A stretch of DNA of 64,000 nt from Larix kaempferi. Its lineage: Eukaryota > Streptophyta > Pinopsida > Pinales > Pinaceae. The translations under genes were made by a program, and so were the position numbers. Shown one piece after another: positions 23,000 to 36,937 of this stretch; position 1 is the stretch's first letter; each line of letters starts with the position of its first letter. The notes beneath the pieces were generated by a model that had not been told where the DNA came from, did not search any database, and worked only from the letters and a program-made list of their open reading frames with translations. The DNA lies in assembly GCA_027924585.1 (NCBI GenBank), contig BSBM01000486.1:46206001-46270000 (forward strand). The letters are read 5' to 3'.

Positions 23000-23145
23000 C
23001 CAAGTTACAACACTCGGACCTATATTGGGCTTAACATGAAGAGATAAGTTGGAGGGACTCCATTTGCAAGACGCAACAATTCATTCTCAAAGTTTCCCAA
23101 AGAGGTGACCAACAAAGACGTCAGTAAGTTACAAGAAAGTAAGTT
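23000..23145 (+). promoter_or_regulatory. Leader conserved with element C; contains GTAAGT sites
   Basis: It shares, in order, ACACTCGG, TATTGGGCT, GGACTCCATT, AAGACGCAA, AGAGGT, GACGT and AAGTAAGT..GTTCCATT with the leader of element C (59955-60126, minus). Such a leader is where packaging signals lie in retroelements. GTAAGT at 23124 and 23139 could act as splice donors. The function is inferred. Confidence 0.6.
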
Positions 23146-24981
23146 CCATTATGTTCATTCCTGAATCATTTTGTGTTAAGCTAAGAAATGAAATTTGGGG
23201 ATTGAATCATTGTGCCTTAAACTAAGGAATGAAATTTGGGGTGGAAACATGTTCCGCAAGAAATATTTATATACTGCTTTAGAATAGCCTAAGATGTCTA
23301 GGATTATAGTGAACTCTTTGATCTTCAGAAAAATATAAACAAATGTGTGAGATAAAGATGAGGAATTGACATCATTTTGCAGATACATAAGTTGTTTATA
23401 AGGGTATAAGTGATATCGTCAATCAACTTGCATAATGAAGTTTGAAGAAAGTCGATAATGATATATTAATAAACCATCTTCCATTTCCGTAAGGAGTATG
23501 ATTTTAAAAGTCCCAATAACAATGAGTGACGGTGGATCTAAGTAGTTTTATTACTTGGGAAAGAAGTTTAAATAAATATGAACTCTACCATAATTCGATT
23601 TTTAGTTGTACCTCGTAGTTATACTTTAAAGGTAATACTTAAAAGAGTAGCACTCTACTAGTGATATTGTGAATTCTGATGGATAAAGCATAATTATCTC
23701 TCTGCTAGTGATAGGCAATAACATTGGTCGACAATTGGTTTCCTTAATTTTTCATATAGGGAAAAGTGCGTTCAAAATGAACTTAATTATGAAAATATTG
23801 GGACAATAACTATGACCACTAAAGCATATCTGGTTGTGTCAAGACTAATGAAAAATACTATAGCCCATTTCTCTTCATAAAGATATGAGAAGTGATGATG
23901 AGATATGATGAGAATTATGACGAGATATACTATCATATACTTTGTCAACTCACCAAAATTAGAAGTGGAATTTTGATGTTTCTTTCGATATACCTCATGT
24001 GTTTAATCTCTTCCACTTCTATGATGGATTATCGTATAAGGGCAATTTTGGTAAACGATGATCCCTCGGATTCTCAAGTTGTACATGCGGCAACCATATA
24101 GCTATAATTCTTGTTTCAACATATTTATGTTTATTATTAATGGAAAAGAATTTCATAAAGATGTCCATGGTAAATAGAGCATTATATGAACTAAGAGTTT
24201 AAAAGCAGTGTTTAATTTTCGATAGACGTATTTTTGTTAGGGTAAGTGACTACCACTACATACAGTTGTCATGTTTTCTCTGGCACAAAGTTGTTCCGAG
24301 GAAGACTTATAGTTAATGACATGGTTGGAAAATTGATTAAAGTTTTTGTATAAATATACAAGAATATTGATCGGAGAAATAAATGAGGCCGAATACTTCT
24401 TCATCAAATTGATGGAAGGATGGTAGACCTTGTAACACAAATGACCTGACTTTATGGGGATATTTTCTTTTCTTTTCTTGTTTTTCTAACGGAGTTAGAA
24501 TTTGGTGAATTAAACGACCATTGGAATTATTGGAAAGGTTATCCCTCAAGATGTGCTAACATTGCAATTCCGTGTTATAAGATGAAATCAATAAACCCCA
24601 AATAAAGATGTTGATCGTGTATGGATGTTGTAGGGTGATGATTTCAGTAGGAAATGGTTCCCCTACAAAATTTCAAAAAAAAAAAACTTTGTTATATAAA
24701 GTGGTACTAACTAGTGATTTTGGTAGATTGTCAAAAACAGTTGGATTTGTTGGGAGGCAGGAGCATGATATATTATGCAGGTGAATTCACGACGAGCACC
24801 AAGTCTATGTGTCGCAAGAAGTTAAAGGTTGTAATCGACAGTAAGTACAGACAAATTAAAGAATATATTGATATGATCATGTGTTTTAGGTAGATTGTTA
24901 ATATCTACAGGACTTGTTGAAAGACAAGAACATTATACATAATTATGCATAAAGCATGATATAGAAGAGAAGTGATTTTCC

Positions 24982-25230
24982 GTGTGAGCACGATGGTGTT
25001 AGGAAAATGATTGCTGTGGGAGCACAATGGTGTTAGGAAAATGATTGCTGTGTGAGCACATTGGTGCTAGGCAAATGAGGTGGCAAAAATTGATGATCCA
25101 ACTCTACCTTGCTAAGGTAGCTTTTCCTGGACTCAAGCAAGGAAGCTTGAGGGGAATTGTGAAGAGTCGGGGATCTCAATGGCAAGACCTAGGCACAAAT
25201 TTTGACATCTAGAAGACAGGACGCTGTTTG
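24982..25230 (+). repeat. Cassette M in LARD internal 1, with 34-bp triplicate
   Basis: GTGTGAGCAC..TGGTGTTAGG is repeated three times at a 34-bp period (24982, 25016, 25050). GGACTCAAGCAAGG, AAGACCTAGGCA and ACAGGACGCTG follow. The blocks match those of element C and the chromovirus U3, but with the GAGCAC repeats placed first rather than last. Confidence 0.75.
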
Positions 25231-25802
25231 ATGTTTTTGAGGGGAAAACTTTTGACTAGCAATCAGAAGGGAGAGTAACCTCAAAGTTAGCCTGTAAGTC
25301 CACATGGAAAACTGGTGACAGGAGAAAAATCGAGGGAGAGTTCTATGTTCAGTAGATACTTGATGAATTTTCCAAAGTAGAGTTTGGTGATCAACAAATT
25401 ATTGTTGAATATTTTCATTTTTTATGAGGTAACAATAGAACATATACTAACGAATTGCCAAGTAACCAGATGGTTGAATGTCATATTTTGTGAATGTTAT
25501 GCATACCAATATAACCTTGAATGTGCAAAAAGCCCTCAAGGACGAGGGTGAATGATGAAATTTCAAGTTTACTACCTGGAGTTTTATGAACTAAATCTGG
25601 AGTACTTGTGAAATACCAATTTTGTGTTGCAAATGTGCTAATTGTCATGTTCTGTATTGGATTCTGAAATATATGACATATTTTACCGGATAAACTTTGG
25701 CGTCCGGTTTTATTTCATGAAAGTACAGATTTTCAGCAATAACGACGTACAGAAAGATTGAAGGAAGATCAACGAAGCAAGAGAAGGGACAATGCACACA
25801 TG

Positions 25803-25820
25803 AACATCGAGGACGATGTT
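25803..25820 (+). promoter_or_regulatory. Pre-PPT hairpin with AGGA loop, LARD unit 1
   Basis: AACATCG-AGGA-CGATGTT, a perfect 7-bp stem, just before the polypurine tract. Confidence 0.78.
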
Positions 25821-25826
25821 ATCCTT

Positions 25827-25840
25827 AAAGGGGGAAAGGA
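25827..25840 (+). promoter_or_regulatory. Polypurine tract, LARD unit 1
   Basis: AAAGGGGGAAAGGA abuts the TG start of LTR2. Confidence 0.9.
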
Positions 25841-28800
25841 TGTAACACCCCTCTTCCTACCCTACCTTTATATAATTTGAAATTGTAAATAGTATGAGGT
25901 TTCTGGTGAGGAGCTCAAGGCCAAGGCCCCACCAGACAACTGTACAAACATTGTATTATTTTAGTAAATGAAATAATGTCCTCTAGACTAGGGGGAGACA
26001 TGAATGGTGAGAAAAATCATACAAGGCGGTGGATGGTGGTAGGTCATCAACCAATCAAGATTAGATGAAAGGTGGAAAGTTAATATCCACCTATATGCTT
26101 AAAATAGAATGCTATGTTATAAGCAATAGGATAATCCCTGAGAATAAACAAGAAAGAATGAAATCTTAGGAAAGCAGTAAAATCACACCTATTGTTACTC
26201 ATCAAATATTTGGAGATCAACACCTAACTAAGAATATGTGTTTATAATTTCGGCCTAGACAAGCCACTACTTTAACAAAAGGTTAAAGGTTGTTGTAAAA
26301 ACCTTCTAGACATACCGCGGGTATGTGAGGGTATGTGTTTTGATAGTGTGTAGGAACACTCATGTAAGTCATAGGACTTATCCAAAATAAGATGGGTTTG
26401 CTTACATATATAAATACTTATACATATGTGAACTAAGTATTACCTTTATATGAACATATACAAGAGTATAATTAAAGGATAGATATGCAACAGGTGCTAT
26501 ACCTTTATGTGTTGGTATGTTGCATAGTTAGGAATAACACGCACCTACGTATATTATGCAAGGGGCATGGTCTTCTTTTAAATATTGTAAATATTTAAAG
26601 TTAAAACACTTGTGTAATAAGTGTTTCCATATAAGCTGATATGAGTACGTAACCTTTAGTGATTGGCTAGAATATTTACAACCATATCTATTATTATACT
26701 TATGTGATAGAAGCTAAGCTAAGGGTTTATGTTATCTATGCTTTAAGTAATTACCGAGGATAAGTAATTACATATAAGCGGATTACAATCTAATGCGATA
26801 TAAGCTTCCCTATATTGTATAAGCATAGGGTTTTGTTTTACCTTACTAGTTATGCAGATACTTATGTGAATAGTATGAGCTATAGTGTCCAAGCTGAGCT
26901 AGTTGGATTTAAACATCGTTGAAATATAAAGATATGATTAATTTATTAAGGTGAATTATTACGAGAAGAGATTTCGCTAGGAATAAAGGAAAATATTAAC
27001 ATTTATTTCTTGAAAAGAATAATCGAGCAAGCATTATACCTTACTTCAAGATCCACCTTAAGTATACATGAACTCGACCTTGGAAGGAGACACCATCTGT
27101 CAAGATGAGGCCAGGTAGCCACGTCTTCTAGTGCCTCCACTTGGCAAGAGCACTCCACTACGTGTTGAGTTCAGAGGCGGACGGAGCTCTCAAGGAGAAC
27201 TGAGAGCCTGCGCAAAGGGGGTTTTAAGGACGATCGCGCCCACAGCTTGGGGGCGGCGGGGAAATGAGAGAGAGAACCTTCCAGTACTCGGATCTCTGAG
27301 ATCGCAATCTAGAGAAATATTTGCAGGAGGAGTTCTGTAAAGTAGGACGGCTTATTTCTACATTGGGGATAGATTGATGGCTGTGGAGATCGCGTTAGCT
27401 TCTTGTCAACAGGAGTAGGTAGTAACTTAGCTCTTCCAGAGGTATGAATTCTGATAGCCCAGTATCGATCCCGGGTATGAGAGCTATTCTCTGTTATTTA
27501 ACTTGCCTCGCATCTTAAAGGTATGATTCTTCTGTACTCCGTTACACTACAGAATGAGAGATAACTCTGCATCGAGTTCTGTAGAAGGAAGGGAAGGGAT
27601 AGCTTGTTACAGCTCGATCCCTGTTACATTTTGGTGTTTTATTTATGTTATCTATGCCGTAGTAATGGATATGGCGGGAAGGGTTACGCTCATGAGCTGA
27701 TCCCTGTTAAGTTTCGGTGTAATGATTTCATTTCTGCCGCGAAAGCGTTTGTTTCCGTAGAATCTCTGTTTATACATCATTACTATAAAAAAATCATTGA
27801 GATTCCTGTTCATATAGTATGATCCCTGTAGGATTTCGGATATATATATGATCATGAATTTACTGCATTAAGTCGTGATGATTCCGAGGAATATCGATTT
27901 TTCTGCGGGAAGTCGTGTTGATCCGATCTCCTCAACCGCTTGAACCCTATTGATATTTTTTTAGGGCTTTACTCACAGAGTGTAAGTATGTAGGGGAAGG
28001 GACGGCCTGGAGGAGCCCGATCCCAGTTGGTTTATTGCACAAATCATAAGCCATATTCTGCCTGCGCAGAGAGAGAGATATCCTTTTCGTTTTCCTGTTA
28101 TATATGTTGTTCGATAGGCATATCTCTGCCTCGCATAGAGAAGGATCTTTAGTTTCCTAATCATATATTTATATAGATTCGTTCGTCATATTCCGCCTTA
28201 CGCCTGGAGTAGATCTTTGTATGAATAGAGATCGTGGTAGTTTTTGCATACCTTTGTTTTAGTTAGAATACATCTCTGTAACGAATTTACGACCCTGCTA
28301 ATTCGTGAGTGTTCAATATTGATCCATTTAGATGTTCTGGTGATAATGATCGGGTCATGTAACAGAGCTACGCATCTGCTATTTTATTTTTTAGTGTCTT
28401 TAGCACCTATCATAGCCGCAGCTAGGCATTGTTTTGCGCTTTGGTACCACTCATAGCCTCTCATCTATTGTAAGGAGTCAGAATAATTTTTCATTTTTGA
28501 TATCGCCATGGAGGCGTCCTTTCCGAGTAAGAAGAATATGCAAGTCCCTAGTTACGTGCAACTGGCCTTAGAGAAAGGAACTACTAACATCATAGATTAG
28601 GGCTGCTGCTATATATATATAGTGCTTGGGCCTGTCCTCTACGGCGGCTCTAGACGTTTTTAACAAATGATGCTCACATCAATACGTCCTTGCCATTAGT
28701 CCAGCCAGCTAATTAGGCATGCACTATGAGCAGGGAAGTGAACAAGCATGCTGGCCACACATCCATCCTGGCAGCATCAAGCAACTACTGAACTTGAGAC

Positions 28801-29954
28801 ACTGTCAAGGATTATTCCAACCCACATCTGACTATCTGATAGATAAGAGTAATTGTTACCGGTATTTACACCGTCAATATATGTGTGATCAACTTGATAT
28901 TTATGCTATTTTTGTATTTTATTTAATCCCTGTCTAATTTCCATTTGAGATCAGGATCTCTGCTTGATTTCATGACCAATCGATTGTAAGCTAAAACTGT
29001 GTATTTCCAGTTTTGGGTTGACAGTCAAAACTCTGTGAATACAGCCACTCGGGTATGTTTTGCCTAAATTGGATGTATCATTTTGACTCTCCGTTTGTAC
29101 TGAATGTTGTGAAAGGATTCTGTATGAGAGAAGTTCAGAAGAATTGATAACTGTATTGTAGCCATTGGTGGCAGGATGTAATTTCTCCCTATGTTTTGAA
29201 AATAATACATGATGCGACCTTCCTGGTGGACGTAGCCCAAAAGTTTTGGGTGAACCACGTGTATATCTCGTCTCTATCTTTTTGTGTAGTGGTGTGTTTT
29301 CTTCTTCTTGAGAATCGTGGTCTACAATGGTAGTGAAATTCATGAATGGTGATTTTAATTTATAAATTGTTATGTTCGCAAGTAAAATTATGTTTTTGAT
29401 GTTGAAGACAAGCTGTTAAGTTCGCAAGTAAAATTATGATTTTTGATGTTGAAAAACAAGCTTTTATGTTCACAAATAAACTCATGATCTTGTAGCAATG
29501 AGCTTTTATTTTATATGCAGTATTCAACTTATATATTGATCGGTTGTGTAGGTAAGCTAGTTATAAGGCCATTAATTTGAATCGGTTAGGTTTATTATTT
29601 GATAGAGATTCTTCCTTATAGGGAATGCACCATTTTCATGCTAGGGTTTCATTCTGTGAATGATAGGATGACAACTATAAAAGGGTTGAATCCCATGAGT
29701 TTGTTATGTGAAGATGTTAATAGGGTATTTCATAAAGTCTTATGTTTTAAGTGGTTATTGCTTAATCTTTAAAAGAACTAATCGTTACAGTATGAGAAGT
29801 TAGGAAATAATCAAAAGATATTTGATTAAGTTAAAATCGAAATGAATGTTTATGCATGCGGTATATCTATTTTCTTTCTCTCTTTTCGTTCAAATGAAAG
29901 AAATGCAAAAGAAAATCCCCAAGATTACTAACTCAGTTTTATGGAGATTTCACA
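25841..29954 (+). repeat. LARD L, LTR2 (4114 bp)
   Basis: Same length and ends as LTR1. By eye about four private differences, for example two in the stretch near 27371-27386. No target duplication flanks it. The U3 hairpin is at 25903-25935 and the R/U5-type hairpin at 29226-29258. Confidence 0.95.
29226..29258 (+). promoter_or_regulatory. Conserved LTR hairpin, LARD LTR2
   Basis: Identical to the LTR1 copy: GTGG/CCAC outside and CCCAAAA/TTTTGGG inside. Confidence 0.8.
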
Positions 29955-29956
29955 TA

Positions 29957-29968
29957 TGGTATCAGAGC
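29957..29968 (+). promoter_or_regulatory. Primer binding site (tRNA-iMet), unit 2
   Basis: TGGTATCAGAGC two bases after LTR2. Confidence 0.95.
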
Positions 29969-32771
29969 CCAAGTTACAACACTCGGACCTATATTGGGCT
30001 TAACATGAAGAGATAAGTTGGAGGGACTCCATTTGCAAGACGCAACAATTCATTCTCAAAGTTTCCCAAAGAGGTGACCAACAAAGACGTCAGTAAGTTA
30101 CAAGAAAGTAAGTTCCATTATGTTCATTCCTGAATCATTTTGTGTTAAGCTAAGAAATGAAATTTGGGGATTGAATCATTGTGCCTTAAACTAAGGAATG
30201 AAATTTGGGGTGGAAACATGTTCCGCAAGAAATATTTATATACTGCTTTAGAATAGCCTAAGATGTCTAGGATTATAGTGAACTCTTGGATCTTCAGAAA
30301 AATATAAACAAATGTGTGAGATAAAGATGAGGAATTGACATCATTTTGCAGATACATAAGTTGTTTATAAGGGTATAAGTGATATCGTCAATCAACTTGC
30401 ATAATGAAGTTTGAAGAAAGTCGATAATGATATATTAATAAACCATCTTCCATTTCCGTAAGGAGTATGATTTTAAAAGTACCAATAACAATGAGTGACG
30501 GTGGATCTAAGTAGTTTTATTACTTGGGAAAGAAGTTTAAATAAATATGAACTCTACCATAATTCGATTTTTAGTTGTACCTCGTAGTTATACTTTAAAG
30601 GTAATACTTAAAAGAGTAGCACTCTACTAGTGATATTGTGAATTCTGATGGATAAAGCATAATTATCTCTCTGCTAGTGATAGGCAATAACATTGGTCGA
30701 CAATTGGTTTCCTTAATTTTTCATATAGGGAAAAGTGCGTTCAAAATGAACTTAATTATGAAAATATTGGGACAATAACTATGACCACTAAAGCATATCT
30801 GGTTGTGTCAAGACTAATGAAAAATACTATAGCCCATTTCTCTTCATAAAGATATGAGAAGTGATGATGAGATATGATGAGAATTATGACGAGATATACT
30901 ATCATATACTTTGTCAACTCACCAAAATTAGAAGTGGAATTTTGATGTTTCTTTCGATATACCTCATGTGTTTAATCTCTTCCACTTCTATGATGGATTA
31001 TCGTATAAGGGCAATTTTGGTAAACGATGATCCCTCGGATTCTCAAGTTGTACATGCGGCAACCATATAGCTATAATTCTTGTTTCAACATATTTATGTT
31101 TATTATTAATGGAAAAGAATTTCATAAAGATGTCCATGGTAAATAGAGCATTATATGAAATAAGAGTTTAAAAGCAGTGTTTAATTTTCGATAGACGTAT
31201 TTTTGTTAGGGTAAGTGACTACCACTACATACAGTTGTCATGTTTTCTCTGGCACAAAGTTGTTCCGAGGAAGACTTATAGTTAATGACATGGTTGGAAA
31301 ATTGATTAAAGTTTTTGTATAAATATACAAGAATATTGATCGGAGAAATAAATGAGGCCGAATACTTCTTCATCAAATTGATGGAAGGATGGTAGACCTT
31401 GTAACACAAATGACCTGACTTTATGGGGATATTTTCTTTTCTTTTCTTGTTTTTCTAACGGAGTTAGAATTTGGTGAATTAAACGACCATTGGAATTATT
31501 GGAAAGGTTATCCCTCAAGATGTGCTAACATTGCAATTCCGTGTTATAAGATGAAATCAATAAACCCCAAATAAAGATGTTGATCGTGTATGGATGTTGT
31601 AGGGTGATGATTTCAGTAGGAAATGGTTCCCCTACAAAATTTCAAAAAAAAAAAACTTTGTTATATAAAGTGGTACTAACTAGTGATTTTGGTAGATTGT
31701 CAAAAACAGTTGGATTTGTTGGGAGGCAGGAGCATGATATATTATGCAGGTGAATTCACGACGAGCACCAAGTCTATGTGTCGCAAGAAGTTAAAGGTTG
31801 TAATTGACAGTAAGTACAGACAAATTAAAGAATATATTGATATGATCATGTGTTTTAGGTAGATTGTTAATATCTACAGGACTTGTTGAAAGACAAGAAC
31901 ATTATACATAATTATGCATAAAGCATGATATAGAAGAGAAGTGATTTTCCGTGTGAGCACGATGGTGTTAGGAAAATGATTGCTGTGGGAGCACAATGGT
32001 GTTAGGCAAATGATTGCTGTGTGAGCACATTGGTGCTAGGCAAATGAGGTGGCAAAAATTGATGATCCAACTCTACCTTGCTAAGGTAGCTTTTCCTGGA
32101 CTCAAGCAAGGAAGCTTGAGGGGAATTGTGAAGAGTCGGGGATCTCAATGGCAAGACCTAGGCACAAATTTTGACATCTAGAAGACAGGACGCTGTTTGA
32201 TGTTTTTGAGGGGAAAACTTTTGACTAGCAATCAGAAGGGAGAGTAACCTCAAAGTTAGCCTGTAAGTCCACATGGAAAACTGGTGACAGGAGAAAAATC
32301 GAGGGAGAGTTCTATGTTCAGTAGATACTTGATGAATTTTCCAAAGTAGAGTTTGGTGATCAACAAATTATTGTTGAATATTTTCATTTTTTATGAGGTA
32401 ACAATAGAACATATACTAACGAATTGCCAAGTAACCAGATGGTTGAATGTCATATTTTGTGAATGTTATGCATACCAATATAACCTTGAATGTGCAAAAA
32501 TCCCTCAAGGACGAGGGTGAATGATGAAATTTCAAGTTTACTACCTGGAGTTTTATGAACTAAATCTGGAGTACTTGTGAAATACCAATTTTGTGTTGCA
32601 AATGTGCTAATTGTCATGTTCTGTATTGGATTCTGAAATATATGACATATTTTACCGGATAAACTTTGGCGTCCGGTTTTATTTCATGAAAGTACAGATT
32701 TTCAGCAATAACGACGTACAGAAAGATTGAAGGAAGATCAACGAAGCAAGAGAAGGGACAATGCACACATG

Positions 32772-32789
32772 AACATCGAGGACGATGTT
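32772..32789 (+). promoter_or_regulatory. Pre-PPT hairpin, LARD unit 2
   Basis: AACATCG-AGGA-CGATGTT, as in unit 1. Confidence 0.78.
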
Positions 32790-32795
32790 ATCCTT

Positions 32796-32809
32796 AAAGG
32801 GGGAAAGGA
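32796..32809 (+). promoter_or_regulatory. Polypurine tract, LARD unit 2
   Basis: AAAGGGGGAAAGGA abuts LTR3. Confidence 0.9.
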
Positions 32810-35800
32810 TGTAACACCCCTCTTCCTACCCTACCTTTATATAATTTGAAATTGTAAATAGTATGAGGTTTCTGGTGAGGAGCTCAAGGCCAAGGCCCCA
32901 CCAGACAACTGTACAAACATTGTATTATTTTAGTAAATGAAATAATGTCCTCTAGACTAGGGGGAGACATGAATGGTGAGAAAAATCATACAAGGCGGTG
33001 GATGGTGGTAGGTCATCAACCAATCAAGATTAGATGAAAGGTGGAAAGTTAATATCCACCTATATGCTTAAAATAGAATGCTATGTTATAAGCAATAGGA
33101 TAATCCCTGAGAATAAACAAGAAAGAATGAAATCTTAGGAAAGCAGTAAAATCACACCTATTGTTACTCATCAAATATTTGGAGATCAACACCTAACTAA
33201 GAATATGTGTTTATAATTTCGGCCTAGACAAGCCACTACTTTAACAAAAGGTTAAAGGTTGTTGTAAAAACCTTCTAGACATACCGCGGGTATGTGAGGG
33301 TATGTGTTTTGATAGTGTGTAGGAACACTCATGTAAGTCATAGGACTTATCCAAAATAAGATGGGTTTGCTTACATATATAAATACTTATACATATGTGA
33401 ACTAAGTATTACCTTTATATGAACATATACAAGAGTATAATTAAAGGATAGATATGCAACAGGTGCTATACCTTTATGTGTTGGTATGTTGCATAGTTAG
33501 GAATAACACGCACCTACGTATATTATGCAAGGGGCATGGTCTTCTTTTAAATATTGTAAATATTTAAAGTTAAAACACTTGTGTAATAAGTGTTTCCATA
33601 TAAGCTGATATGAGTACGTAACCTTTAGTGATTGGCTAGAATATTTACAACCATATCTATTATTATACTTATGTGATAGAAGCTAAGCTAAGGGTTTATG
33701 TTATCTATGCTTTAAGTAATTACCGAGGATAAGTAATTACATATAAGCGGATTACAATCTAATGCGATATAAGCTTCCCTATATTGTATAAGCATAGGGT
33801 TTTGTTTTACCTTACTAGTTATGCAGATACTTATGTGAATAGTATGAGCTATAGTGTCCAAGCTGAGCTAGTTGGATTTAAACATCGTTGAAATATAAAG
33901 ATATGATTAATTTATTAAGGTGAATTATTACGAGAAGAGATTTCGCTAGGAATAAAGGAAAATATTAACATTTATTTCTTGAAAAGAATAATCGAGCAAG
34001 CATTATACCTTACTTCAAGATCCACCTTAAGTATACATGAACTCGACCTTGGAAGGAGACACCATCTGTCAAGATGAGGCCAGGTAGCCACGTCTTCTAG
34101 TGCCTCCACTTGGCAAGAGCACTCCACTACGTGTTGAGTTCAGAGGCGGACGGAGCTCTCAAGGAGAACTGAGAGCCTGCGCAAAGGGGGTTTTAAGGAC
34201 GATCACGCCCACAGCTTGGGGGCGGCGGGGAAATGAGAGAGAGAACCTTCCAGTACTCGGATCTCAGAGATCGCAATCTAGAGAAATATTTGCAGGAGGA
34301 GTTCTGTAAAGTAGGACGGCTTATTTCTACATTGGGGATAGACTGATGGCTGCGGAGATCGCGTTAGCTTCTTGTCAACAGGAGTAGGTAGTAACTTAGC
34401 TCTTCCAGAGGTATGAATTCTGATAGCCCAGTATCGATCCCGGGTATGAGAGCTATTCTCTGTTATTTAACTTGCCTCGCATCTTAAAGGTATGATTCTT
34501 CTGTACTCCGTTACACTACAGAATGAGAGATAACTCTGCATCGAGTTCTATAGAAGGAAGGGAAGGGATAGCTTGTTAGAGCTCGATCCCTGTTACATTT
34601 TGGTGTTTTATTTATGTTATCTATGCCGTAGTAATGGATATGGAGGGAAGGGTTACGCTCATGAGCTGAGCCCTGTTAAGTTTCGGTGTAATGATTTCAT
34701 TTCTATCGCGAAAGCGTTTGTTTCCGTAGAATCTCTGTTTATACATCATTACTATAAAAAAATCATTGAGATTCCTGTTCATATAGTATGATCCCTGTAG
34801 GATTTCGGATATATATATGATCATGAATTTACTGCATTAAGTCGTGATGATTCCGAGGAATATCGATTTTTCTGCGGGAAGTCGTGTTGATCCGATCTCC
34901 TCAACCGCTTGAACCCTATTGATATTTTTTTAGGGCTTTACTCACAGAGTGTAAGTATGTAGGGGAAGGGACGGCCTGGAGGAGCCCGATCCCAGTTGGT
35001 TTATTGCACAAATCATAAGCCATATTCTGCCTGCGCAGAGAGAGAGATATCCTTTTCGTTTTCCTGTTATATATGTTGTTCGATAGGCATATCTCTGCCT
35101 CGCATAGAGAAGGATCTTTAGTTTACTAATCATATATTTATATAGATTCGTTCGTCATATTCCGCCTTACGCCTGGAGTAGATCTTTGTATGAATAGAGA
35201 TCGTGGTAGTTTTTGCATACCTTTGTTTTAGTTAGAATACATCTCTGTAACGAATTTACGACCCTGCTAATTCGTGAGTGTTCAATATTGATCCATTTAG
35301 ATGTTCTGGTGATAATGATCGGGTCGTGTAACAGAGCTACGCATCTGCTATTTTATTTTTTAGTGTCTTTAGCACCTATCATAGCCGCAGCTAGGCATTG
35401 TTTTGCGCTTTGGTACCACTCATAGCCTCTCATCTATTGTAAGGAGTCAGAATAATTTTTCATTTTTGATATTGCCATGGAGGCGTCCTTTCCGAGTAAG
35501 AAGAATATGCAAGTCCCTAGTTACGTGCAACTGGCCTTAGAGAAAGGAACTACTAACATCATAGATTAGGGCTGCTGCTATATATATATAGTGCTTGGGC
35601 CTGTCCTCTACGGCGGCTCTAGACGTTTTTAACAAATGATGCTCACATCAATACGTCCTTGCCATTAGTCCAGCCAGCTAATTAGGCATGCACTATGAGC
35701 AGGGAAGTGAACAAGCATGCTGGCCACACATCCATCCTGGCAGCATCAAGCAACTACTGAACTTGAGACACTGTCAAGGATTATTCCAACCCACATCTGA

Positions 35801-36923
35801 CTATCTGATAGATAAGAGTAATTGTTACCGGTATTTACACCATCAATATATGTGTGATCAACTTGATATTTATGCTATTTTTGTATTTTATTTAATCCCT
35901 GTCTAATTTCCATTTGAGATCAGGATCTCTGCTTGATTTCATGACCAATCGATTGTAAGCTAAAACTGTGTATTTCCAGTTTTGGGTTGACAGTCAAAAC
36001 TCTGTGAATACAGCCACTCGGGTATGTTTTGCCTAAATTGGATGTATCATTTTGACTCTCCGTTTGTACTGAATGTTGTGAAAGGATTCTGTATGAGAGA
36101 AGTTCAGAAGAATTGATAACTGTATTGTAGCCATTGGTGGCAGGATGTAATTTCTCCCTATGTTTTGAAAATAATACATGATGCGACCTTCCTGGTGGAC
36201 GTAGCCCAAAAGTTTTGGGTGAACCACGTGTATATCTCGTCTCTATCTTTTTGTGTAGTGGTGTGTTTTCTTCTTCTTGAGAATCGTGGTCTACAATGGT
36301 AGTGAAATTCATGAATGGTGATTTTAATTTATAAATTGTTATGTTCGCAAGTAAAATTATGTTTTTGATGTTGAAGACAAGCTGTTAAGTTCGCAAGTAA
36401 AATTATGATTTTTGATGTTGAAAAACAAGCTTTTATGTTCACAAATAAACTCATGATCTTGTAGCAATGAGCTTTTATTTTATATGCAGTATTCAACTTA
36501 TATATTGATCGGTTGTGTAGGTAAGCTAGTTATAAGGCCATTAATTTGAATCGGTTAGGTTTATTATTTGATAGAGATTCTTCCTTATAGGGAATGCACC
36601 ATTTTCATGCTAGGGTTTCATTCTGTGAATGATAGGATGACAACTATAAAAGGGTTGAATCCCATGAGTTTGTTATGTGAAGATGTTAATAGGGTATTTC
36701 ATAAAGTCTTATGTTTTAAGTGGTTATTGCTTAATCTTTAAAAGAACTAATCGTTACAGTATGAGAAGTTAGGAAATAATCAAAAGATATTTGATTAAGT
36801 TAAAATCGAAATGAATGTTTATGCATGCGGTATATCTATTTTCTTTCTCTCTTTTCGTTCAAATGAAAGAAATGCAAAAGAAAATCCCCAAGATTACTAA
36901 CTCAGTTTTATGGAGATTTCACA
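32810..36923 (+). repeat. LARD L, LTR3 (4114 bp)
   Basis: Same ends and length as LTR1. By eye about nine private substitutions, several within 34200-34720. U3 hairpin at 32872-32904; R/U5-type hairpin at 36195-36227. No adjacent target duplication. Confidence 0.95.
36195..36227 (+). promoter_or_regulatory. Conserved LTR hairpin, LARD LTR3
   Basis: Identical to the LTR1 copy. Confidence 0.8.
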
Positions 36924-36925
36924 TA

Positions 36926-36937
36926 TGGTATCAGAGC
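36926..36937 (+). promoter_or_regulatory. Primer binding site (tRNA-iMet), unit 3
   Basis: TGGTATCAGAGC two bases after LTR3. Confidence 0.95.

Larger units (their letters stand above)
22986..25840 (+). mobile_element. LARD L, internal region 1 (2855 bp, non-coding)
   Basis: It contains the primer site (22988-22999), a leader (23000-23145) shared with element C, about 1.8 kb of AT-rich sequence without a recognisable protein, cassette M (24982-25230), a pre-PPT hairpin (25803-25820) and a polypurine tract (25827-25840). The longest frames are about 70 codons and match nothing I know. No Gag, protease, RT or integrase motif could be found, so trans supply is required. Confidence 0.92.
29955..32809 (+). 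mobile_element. LARD L, internal region 2 (2855 bp, non-coding)
   Basis: Same layout as internal region 1: primer site 29957-29968, cassette M from 31951, pre-PPT hairpin 32772-32789, polypurine tract 32796-32809. A few private substitutions (for example aaaaatccctc where the others have aaaaagccctc) show it is a distinct copy. Confidence 0.92.
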